From Lumbricus rubellus (taxonomy: Eukaryota; Annelida; Clitellata; Crassiclitellata; Lumbricidae), in assembly GCA_945859605.1 (NCBI GenBank), contig OX243822.1, forward strand, positions 26,605,685 through 26,669,684: 64,000 bases of DNA, read 5' to 3'. Shown here piece by piece: positions 12,069 through 22,200 of this stretch (position 1 is the first letter of the stretch; the number at the start of each line of letters is the position of its first letter). Position numbers and translations under genes: made by a program. Under the pieces are notes generated by a model that was given only the letters and a program-made list of their open reading frames with translations, ran no database searches and was not told where the DNA came from.

Positions 12069-13580
12069 CATGGGCGTCCGCAGGAATTTTTCTAGGGGGC
12101 GCAGACTTTTATATAATTGTTACGGGGCTAATTAGGCCTAGGTTGTCAAAACAACCGATCACTCCACCTTCGACGCTTACTCCTTTTACGCTGGCTCCCT
12201 CTCGATCCGCTGTCACGGTACCCATTCAACCCAGCATGCGCAAAAATCATATAGCCTGTTATGATAGGCCTAGCCTAGTTAAATTGTATGTGACTGAAAT
12301 CTGAACTTACTCTTGAAATAACAATTGCAATCGTCTGGGTCATTATATCCAAACTGATTTATCACTTCATGAATTCGCTTGAATTTGCTGACGGAAACTG
12401 TTTCCGAAGTACGATATATCATACATGTAGCCTACAATGTAGGCCTACATATACTCATTATACAGAGATCTGATAAACGGTCGTCAGACTGGTTGCAGAA
12501 CGAATGCATCCATGTTGGCATGTAACATGTTCGTATACCCTCCTTATAATCGTACTGTATCGAATGACCTTTCTACGGTGCCCGCTGTAGGCTTATACTG
12601 GTATTTAGTTTAAAGTCTGGCCGATTACAGAACTCAACTTCAAGCGAAAACGAAACACCCCTTGACTGCCTGCTCCGTTCCTAAATAATTGTTCTTCGCT
12701 CAATCGCTCTCTCCATTGAGCGGGAAGCTTTTGTCCCATGTGTTGGGAGTTGGGATATCAATCTGTCAGCAAGGGCGTAACTTCCCCAAGATAGAGGCAT
12801 TGACTGTATTCCACTGCTCACAGCTATGATCCTTCTCCCCTTCTCTCTCCCCTGGCACACTGTATACATATATATACACACACAGCTATATAACATATAC
12901 ACTATACACTGTATACAGCTATATATATACCACCATATCAAGTATCAACTTTGATGTGATGTTTCCTCTTCTCTCTTTCCTCTCCCCTTTTCTTTCTGTC
13001 CCCTTCTATCTCTTCACCTCTGTCTCTCGCCGGTATACTCGCTCTTGGCTGACATCTGAGGGAAGAAACTGATTTATTAGTCAGAGATAGACACTGTCGC
13101 TCCAGCCAGTGCCAATTAAGTTTGCTTATATATCCTTGTGTGTGTATATGTGTGTATCAAGGATTGAATATAGGAGTCCTTGATGTGTATGTGTGTGGGA
13201 CTAATCGCGTTTCACCAGCTGGATCTGTTATCTCGCAGTGATCAGCTGAAACAACACAAGAGCCGCTCTTAACGGGAACACGATACCAATTACTTGTCTA
13301 TTAGGCGACACGAATGAATGCATTTTTGCCGTATTTGGGGTCACAGTATGAATTTCAATATTACCATGAGAGAACTCTGTAGGTCTGCCTATATGTTTTG
13401 CGTCCAAAGAAAGTTATAATAGGACATAGGTCCAACTTGTAGAACGCAACGATAACCACATTGAAAATTTCTTTGCAATAATCATAGCTAAATATTATAA
13501 ATTTATTATGCAAATAGCCTATGCGAAAAATCCAGGGGGGCGCACTTGCGCCCCCTTGCGCCCCCCTGCGGACGCCCATG
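12069..13580. mobile_element. hAT-like element H4 with perfect 8-bp target duplication, nested in K1
   Basis: CAGGCCGC at 12061-12068 and again at 13581-13588. Perfect 16-bp terminal inverted repeats CATGGGCGTCCGCAGG / CCTGCGGACGCCCATG. 1,512 bp, no transposase frame, so non-autonomous. Boundaries are certain to the base. Confidence 0.92.
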
Positions 13581-14146
13581 CAGGCCGCAGTCAAATTATA
13601 GATCTAATTCACTTACTAGCCTAGCCTATATTAAATTCGCTATGAAAATATGGATTATAAATACGAATTTGCACATAGGTCTGGTAGGCCTAAATATAAA
13701 TTGATTTTTCTTAACTATCGTTACGTAACGCTGGGGAGGGTGGGTGGGTGGGTGGGTCAAGGGAAACGTTACGAAGCGTTATAGGGTGGGTGGGTGGGTG
13801 GGTCAAAAACGGTCATTTTCGGCGTTACGTAATTATGCAATGACCCCTAAGGATCCAACTAAATTTTCTAATTTACATGTCACGTGTCCGCTCATTAATA
13901 TGCATTAGAGTGTAGCTCCGCCTATGCGTATGCAGTCCGATTTAGAGACTCTACGCGATCATCATTCAGGTTCTCAGGCATGGTGGCCGGTTGTCTAAAG
14001 CTCAGCAGCATTTAACGTGGGTTTATTTCTTTGTGGGTCCGCTTTGGATAAAGTCGATGAATTGAGGAGAGAAGGGGAGTGTTGGGAATATTTTTAACGC
14101 GAAACATAATTCCTCCTCTTGACTCACTGACTGACTGACTGACTGA

Positions 14147-14302
14147 AAAATATCGGAAATTTTTACGGGCGGTGATGAAAAATATAAAATTTTCCAGACT
14201 TTTTCGCCGGATGACCAAAGAAAAAGGTCTTCAACTTTTTGGGCGGTGAAAATAAAATTATCCTTGGAAAAATGTCGTCAGAAATATTTCGTCCGCCGAA
14301 AC
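14147..14302 (+). repeat. second copy of the 155-bp segment of H1, inside (GACT)n
   Basis: Nearly identical to 9727-9882 in the same orientation. Flanked on both sides by GACTGACTGACT microsatellite, as if a fragment of H1 landed inside or was captured by the repeat. Confidence 0.85.
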
Positions 14303-14494
14303 TGTCCGACTGACTGACTGACTGACTGACAGAAGACAAGCTGTAGTCAGTTGCTGTCTTTGACCAGTAAATCACATAAATTGAGTGAACAGAAGAGAAA
14401 GACAGAAAACAGACAGACAAAGCGAAGAAGAAACACACAGACAGTGGGACACCGAGATATAGGCCTACCTGTAACCTATCCTATCTGTCTGCTC

Positions 14495-14498
<4 letters not shown>

Positions 14499-14592
<94 letters not shown>

Positions 14593-14593
14593 C
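14499..14593. repeat. (GA)n followed by (CAGA)n
   Basis: Compound microsatellite. Confidence 0.97.
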
Positions 14594-15010
14594 AACCGAG
14601 ATGGATTAGACTAATCCTTATTGCGTTTAAAAACTCAGTTTACTGTCTGGACCTAGAAAATCTTGCAAAACCTTACACTAGAGACTAGAACGGCCTAACC
14701 CATGAATTTCTAGCCGTTTGTGATTCTACCTTCGCTGACTGTGTCGTGGTGGAATATTGAGAAAAATCCCGAAAACCAATGTATACGCATTACGCAAAAC
14801 TGTCTTTGTAAAGCGGTTAGTCGTAGTTTAACCTGAATGAACAATCAAGAAAGTGCTACTACACGCAGATGTGGATTAAGGCATGCTCAACATAATTATG
14901 TTCGGCTGAACAGGGAGGGACGCCACACGTTACTGGTCCCGGCACATGGAAAAACACATTTCTAAATTCTACTATTGTAATTTGCCAAGTGTAATCAAAA
15001 AGGGGGCAAA

Positions 15011-15284
15011 AAACTCTGAACAAATTATTCGAAACCAATCATTTTAGTACACACAACTTTTGCATAGGCCTATATGTGTGGGTTTGGGTTTCAATTATCA
15101 TACACATTCATCTCAAATTCAGTGAGAAATTATAATGAGGCCTATAAAAACTCTGAACAAATTATTCGAAACCAATCATTTTAGTACACACAACTTTTGC
15201 ATAGGCCTATATGTGTGGGTTTGGGTTTCAATTATCATACACATTCATCTCAAATTCAGTGAGAAATTATAATGAGGCCTATAA
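15011..15284 (+). repeat. 137-bp perfect tandem duplication
   Basis: Two adjacent copies with a 137-base period and no difference that I can see, so the event is recent. Each copy contains one TAGGCCTA. Confidence 0.95.
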
Positions 15285-15389
15285 TTGGTAGCTTGATAGC
15301 CTCGTTAGCTACACCGGTAAGCGCGAACGGCATTCGTCTGTTGGTTGCAACGGACTGCGGAGTTGACATTTCAGAGATTTAGATTATCT

Positions 15390-15575
15390 CGGGCTATCAA
15401 GTGTGGGACGCAGGGATGCAAGCTCCTGCGGAGCGACCTTGGGCAAGTTGCTTACCCATCATTGTCTGTGGGGAAGGCAACGGTAAACCACCTGACTCAT
15501 CTCATCCCCAGGGGCGTAAAGCCAATGAAACTGCCTACAGGCAGAGCACCATCATCATCATCATCATCATCATCA
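15390..15575 (+). repeat. SINE with Deu-like core and (ATC)n tail
   Basis: Contains GACCTTGGGCAAGTTGCTTA, then GGGGAAGGCAACGGTAAACC, then an ATC tail. Homologous to the minus-strand copy at 19455-19692. The C-C-T-T-G-G-G-C-A-A-G core resembles the central domain of Deu/V-type SINEs (family knowledge). Confidence 0.7.
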
Positions 15576-15599
15576 ATTGACTGGCTTATTTAGCTTGGA

Positions 15600-17500
15600 G
15601 AAGGGCGTGGCCCAGAACAAAACTACAAATTTATGCCATCTCATAATTTTTAATGAAAATGCACGAACTCAAATAAAAACAAACGAACTCAAATCTGACT
15701 AATGGCCTAAAAAGCTAAGGTACAATGATGTTGATGATATTTCTTTTCCTGCAGGTAGCTCAACAATTTTCCCTCAGAACAAAGCTCAACAGTGAAAAAA
15801 ATTCCGGAAGAACAGCAGAACAATCATAAAAATCATAAATTCGTCTGTAAAACTTAAGAAGTAAAATAAAAACAGTTTATCTTGAACCCCATTGCAACAG
15901 AATGCTGCCTGCATTTTGAAAGTCTGCTCTTGCACTGTAGGCAAATTTTGATAACCTTTGAGATCAGTAACTAAATATCATCCCTTTCAGCTTGATTGTA
16001 CAAAATTAATATTTTTGACACAAACCAGCTTCCACGCTCAGACAGCATGAACAGAAAATTATACATTTAATGAAATATTTACATAATTATCTGAATATTA
16101 TAATCAGCAACATCAACCGGTTGATATTACTGATTAGACAATAGCACAATTGAACTCACTAATTAAATTTACCAATCGTGAAATTATTTAATCTAATTAT
16201 TTATTAGTTATTTCATGAGTTTTATACTTGTAAAGTTCTCCCTTCTGTTCCTGCTGGCTTTCTACCAGACTCATCCTGACAAAATTTAGATTGCACAACA
16301 ATTTTGATTAATAGCGATCCTTAAGCGATGCTTTAAGATACTGGCGTAAAAGAACTTCTTAGATAAGATAATGAATGCATTGATTTGTGACCCATCTGTA
16401 CAAAACCAGTCAAATGTTGGTTTTATCAGTTTCAAGAAGATGAGTAAACACGTGATTTATAGAAATTGTTAGATTATTACCTATTATCAAAGATTATTTT
16501 TAATACTTAAAAGTAATACTTGGATGATTTGTACACGTCCAGACTTCAAAATTCGTGCAAAAGAATGGTTAATATTTAATTGACCAGTCTTTGTCCATTG
16601 TGTATTAATTTTAGTAATGAAAAGTAGTTCTCTCATCCATAATTATACATGCAGTTATAATTGATATCGAATGATAATTTTAGTGTCATTGTAAATAGGG
16701 CGTATTAACTCTTTAAAATAGTATATTCTGCTCAAACAGTTAAGAAATCCGACTTAATGCTGACTTTGTGCAGATGGGTCACATATTCAGTTGCAGTTTT
16801 TCACAAATTTACTGGCAAACCCAGCACACAGAAATCATGCAGTAGCGAAATTTATGTGAGAATAAAACAACGAAAGCACGCACAAAGAATTTCAAACCAA
16901 ACAACTGAGATTTACCATCGCACATCTAACACACGATTGGCAGAAAGATACACTACACAAGAAACACAAAAATAAACTGCAAAAACACACAACTCTGTCA
17001 GAACAAGGACCATTTCTACACAGGACTGGAAACTCATTGCATCAAGTTGTGTCCCTAGTTTTTGGACGATAAATATAAATGGCGTTCCGAGCATCTTATT
17101 TGCATAAGACAGGCATTCAATTAATTGCATTTACGAAGATAGATTGACAAATAATTATATTTGCAAAGTAAAGACGTGCATTTGTTGATTCAAATGTTGA
17201 TTCAAAATTGCATTTGTTGATTTAAATCTTTAGTATTAGAAATGAAATCTGAAGTGGGGTAACATCTATGTAAAGATTGAAATGGACGTAGACAAAATTT
17301 TCACAAGTAACCAGTCCTGTGATGAACAGTCCTTGGTTTCAGACCAATCAGCAAATGATTTACAACCTTTAGAGCACAACTGTGATAAGACAAATGCAGT
17401 TAATTGTAATCTCGAGATTTCTACAGCGTCCCATAAAAGCGAAGTCACGAGAAATTCGCATTTACGAGATACAAAATGAACAAAACGTGGATCACATTAT
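15600..17500. other. AT-rich stretch without recognised features
   Basis: No gene, transposon ends or strong repeat seen. Small open frames at 16757-16975 and 17282-17479 have no family signature. Confidence 0.6.
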
Positions 17501-17534
17501 AAGGAAGGCAAGATGGATATGAAGCAGAAATCAA

Positions 17535-17725
17535 CAACGTGGCACTTCCGGTGCTATATAAACATCCTTTACATTACAATGCACCAAACTTACGGTGCTA
17601 TGTAAACACCCTTTACATTACAATGCACAAAGCTTATGTTGCTATATAAACATCCTTTACATTACAATGCACAAAACTTACAGTGCTATATAAACATCCT
17701 TTATATTACAATACACATCGCTATT
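17535..17725. repeat. about 54-bp tandem repeat, 3.5 copies
   Basis: Unit contains GGTGCTATATAAACATCCTT followed by ACATTACAATGCACAAA. Copies differ at a few positions. Confidence 0.9.
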
Positions 17726-18609
17726 TTCAAACCACTTATATAGGCTAATAATAACGATAACCACTATTAATACTATCTGTGTTAATCATCTAATTTTTTA
17801 TTAAATTATTAGCCCAGCAATAAAACAAACTAAAAACAAATAAGTCCTAGCCTTAGGAAAAATAGTAATAAATCATGCATTTAAATTGTTAACATAACCG
17901 TTTTAAAATTGTCGTAAAAAATTTCGGTGCTGTGAATATTTCGGCCAATTTGGCAAAACTCACAGAACATTGCTAAAAAACTAGGACACTTACAATGCGA
18001 AATACTGGACATAATTGCCAAAGAAATAATCTTAGGTAGTAATGCAAGGCAAGGTTAGATGAGATGACAAAAGATCAGAAAAGGTAAGTAGGGTAAAAAA
18101 AAGTAACGTCAGAAAAGGTAAGATATGGTAAGTTAAGCCAAGATAAGGTGGACAGGTATGTCAAATGCAGGGGCAATGGAATGGAAGAGGATGGGGCGCA
18201 AATGGGCAAAAATATCTAAGAGCAATTCCAAAGTTACTCCACCCCAAGACACAAATGAGTACTCATACTCAACAGGATAGTTCCAGTATTAGTACTCCGG
18301 TTGCTCAAAAGCTATCTACTAAATCACAAATAAGATCAAGTTTACACGACACACCAAAACTTCATCCTCAGATAAGGCATAGCAGATGCATTTACAACCA
18401 CTTCAACACGGCACAAAAAGAAACTCCACACCATTCCATATAAAATCGCACGCTTCACAAAAATGCCACTTACGTATTTAGGAGACAATAGAAATTAATC
18501 GAAATGTACAGTGTACACAAAATTCAATTTCAATAGAAAACTGAACTGTACAGTGTACACACAAAAAATCAATTTCCACCATGCAGAGATTATTAAAAAT
18601 AAATTCAAG

Positions 18610-19052
18610 TAAACGCGCTCTGAGAGACGAGCACGCGCACGCACACAAACACTTCAACGCAATACCGCGTACAAACGCATTGCAGAAAAAACGTCTGCAG
18701 AAAATCGTTGAAAAATAATCCGACGCGAAATGCGAGAGTTCGCGTTGACGAAGAAGATCGAAGGAATGATCGCAGTCTCGATCGCAGAAACCGATCGATG
18801 ACCCAGTGCTGCCATCTAGTCTCTCTACTCGGTCTCAACTTCTAGCTGGTAATCCCTCCTCCTCATTTTCCTTTCCTCAAAACTTCTTTCTTCTCTCGTG
18901 GCCTTGCGCACTGGGAGCGCCTCTGAACGGTTCACCCTAGTAGAGGCGCTTTATAAATGTTTTAATGCAATACAATAGTCTCGGTGGGTGCTTCTTCTTG
19001 GCGAGCGAAAACGACACAATATGTTGACGTTGGCACATTTTGAGGTCATCAC
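18610..19052 (-). other. candidate 3' UTR and poly(A) region of the MPRIP-like gene
   Basis: Sequence downstream of the stop on the minus strand. ATTAAA, a variant poly(A) signal, occurs at 18961-18966. The part 18900-18975 resembles a plus-oriented LINE 3' end. The block 18610-18840 is unusually CpG rich for this area, but I see no coding signal in it. Confidence 0.3.
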
Positions 19053-19261
19053 TCAGACGTGGGTCAATAATTCGATGGGTTCAGGGTCGTCATCGTCGTA
19101 GGTCGACCTGACGCTTTGAGGTTCGACCGAAGATGTCGGTGTCGTCGTCATTGGGTTGTTGTTCGGTGGTAACGTCGTTCGATCCGTTGTGTCAACCGAC
19201 ATCGACTTCTGGAAAGTCGGGAGTTTTGAGTCGGACGGATTGCTGCGAGCACGCTGTGGAT
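19053..19261 (-). CDS. MPRIP: MPRIP-like exon V: last coding exon
   Basis: 209 nt including the TGA stop; acceptor GTCATCCAG, completing a Tyr codon (RFKYPQRARSNPSDSK). The protein ends DDDDPEPIELLTHV. The final T-H-V fits the S/T-x-V form of a class I PDZ ligand (inference). No further coding exon is needed because the frame closes here. Confidence 0.85.
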
Positions 19262-22200
19262 CTGGATGACAGAGAAAAACAGATGGATTATATTGTTCGT
19301 TCATTTAAAGAACTTATATTATAGCACTCCTTCAAGAAGGTCACTCAGAGGTGCTCCCAGTCCAACCACGGTGATACAACTAGGTCTTCAGCATGTGATG
19401 ATGATGGTGATGATAGTATGTGAGGTGCCCTTGTAGCACCATAGAAATCACCATTGTTATTATTATTATTATTATTATTGATAATGGTGATAATGATTTC
19501 TCTGCCCAAAGGCAAGTGCATTGGCTTATAGCCAATCGGGGGTGAGAAGAGTGAGGTGGTTTCCCTTTGCCTTCCTCACAGACAACTATGGGTGAGCAAC
19601 TTGTCCAAGGTCGCTATGATATGGCTTGATGTAGATTCGAACTTGCAACCCTTGGGTTACAAGGCACAGAACATGCCACTACACCACCACGTTCCAGTAA
19701 AGCACTGAATTAAAAATTACTTTGCTTATAAAACTACAGAGGCAATTTCTAAATAAGAGAATAACCCTCAACATTCAGAATAATCTCCACTGTGAAGATC
19801 GGTTTTTGATTTCTGAATCACAATGAAATAATCGATGAAATAATCATGGGTTCCAGTAAAGCACTGAATTAAAAATTACTTTGCTTATAAAACTACAGAG
19901 GCAATTTCTAAATAAGAGAATAACCCTCAACATTCAGAATAATCTCCACTGTGAAGATAGGTTTTTGATTTCTGAATCACAATGAAATAATCGATGAAAT
20001 AATCGATAAAATAATCGATAAAATAATCGATAAAATAATTAATAAAATAATCGACAAAATAATCAATAAAATAATCGATAAAATAATCGATAAAATAATC
20101 GATAAAATAATCGATAAAATAATCGATGAAAAAACTCACATTTGAATCTCCACATGGATCTTCGACCTGGAATGCCATCGAAACCTCCTTCGAGCTGACT
20201 CGATGACCTTGAATCATCTCTCTGGCTGCCCTCATCCTCATCCAGACCCTCAGAGCTGTCTTCCAAGGTCAGGTTCAAAAGGTCAAGGCTGTCACCAACC
20301 GACCCTATATCAATACACCACACTCAAGTTATAACAATTAATAGCAGTTAGACGAGTAGCATTGATATAAATTGTAGCACATATTAAAAATAACAATAAT
20401 ACTATAACAGTATTAACATTCATATAGAAGAAATGATCGTAATATATAGAGTAATACTCCTATAGGAGAGCGAATACAAGCAGTACTAGTATTTATTTAT
20501 ACATTTATTTATTTCTCCATTTCTGTAGCTCCCCTTCAACCTCTCTACTCAGAGGCGCTCTTGACTACAGAGCGAACACTGCATCGAAGTTTGACACCGA
20601 AGCGCCCAAGCAATTGCGAGTGAAGGACTTGCTCAAGATCCCTACGCAGCAGCTTGTGGTGGATTTGAACCTAGAACCTTCGGGCTCCAAGGCAGCGACG
20701 CCACCACTACACCACAGCGCCCCATAGTAGTATTAATCTCTAAGGCTGCCTTGAGATTCCTTCATCTCTTGTCTAATTAAATTATATTAACTATTACATT
20801 ACTATTAAGTTAAATAAACCATAAATTTATTATTATTGCAACAATTGTCTGCTGAAAGACGAGTACTTTTCGATGAGGCGGAGGACGTTCGAGCGTGAAG
20901 AAGAGCCAAACTCTGCAAGTCACCGCTGCTTCCAGTGAATCCACCGACTCCATGACTGGAACTCGATTTCTGCTTTACCAAGCGGAGTTCTTCGCAAAGT
21001 TCATGATATTTCTCGTTACTCTCTTTCAGCTCCTGCCGGACAAAAAGAATAAATTTGCATCTTCAGCAGAAATGTTGAGTCTAGAAATAAAAACCTGTTC
21101 TTCAAATGAAACAATTCCAAAATAAACAAAACATATTAAGTGAATAACAATAGAATTAACATTTAATAGGGCCTACCAATAATTAGACTTATGAAAGTCT
21201 CAATGTTTCATTTGGAACAATGACTCTGAACTTTTCTATCCAAAGCACAATTGGCCACAATGACCTCTAAAAGTCAATAAATAATTATTTTGAAAGTCTC
21301 ATGATTTAATTTGTAATAATGGCCTTCAACTTTTCTTATCCAATTGCATAACCAGTCACAATTTTAAAGACAATAAAATCCCACCAATCACAGACGATTT
21401 CACAAACTATTTAGAATCTTATAACCAATCAAATCAGCTGTTACAACCACAGGCAACCAATCACCTCGATCTTTATGTTGAGAGTCAGTCTCGTATTTTC
21501 TAACTCCTCTTGCAGTTGTACAACTTCCATTTGTCTGATCTGCAGTTTCACCTAATCATGAAATAAGTTTATTAATTAGATTAACTAATCAATCACTAAC
21601 CACACTAATCAATTGATTAGATTAATCAACCAATGACCTGCACCTTTGCTTATCGTCACATTAATCACATATGGTCGTTAATCAAAATCAGCTAATCGAT
21701 CATAATTAAATTAATCACCTGATGTCAAACAAAATTTCACCTAATCATTAAATTAATCGCTAAATCAATCAACAATTCACTTAATCAGTCATTAATCAAC
21801 TACGTTAATCCCAATGAACTTCAATACTGTTTAGGAAAATACTGCAATCAAGCACTTCTTCACATACTATCAAGTACTTGCTCTGAATACAGTTGAAAGT
21901 ACCAGTCTTGGGTACTGTCAAGTACCTACTTCACATACTGCCAAGTACATGCCTTAAATGCTGCCATGTACCAGTTCTGGATACTGTCAGGAACTAGTAA
22001 TAGGCTACAGAATCAGTGATTATACCTCTGCATTGTTGTGATCGTGTTTTTCAGCCATCTTGTCTTTCTCGACGTCGAGTCTCGTCAGTGGAAGTCCGAT
22101 CGTGCGACTCAGACGTTCGACTTTGAACTTCAACTGCGAATTCAGTTCGTCATTCCTACACACAGACACAAGACAATACCTCGTAACAGAATATTTAGAC

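Larger units (their letters stand above)
10534..13847. mobile_element. outer DNA transposon K1 with perfect 26-bp inverted repeats
   Basis: The first 26 bases, GGGGTCATTGCATAATTACG plus TAACGC, are exactly repeated inverted at 13822-13847. Inside both ends are CGTTACGTAACG palindromes and GGGT runs. The flanks are TTAA on the left and TAAGG on the right, so a TTAA-type target is possible but not clean. Two complete younger elements (H3, H4) lie inside it; without them it is only about 0.55 kb, a MITE. Confidence 0.8.
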
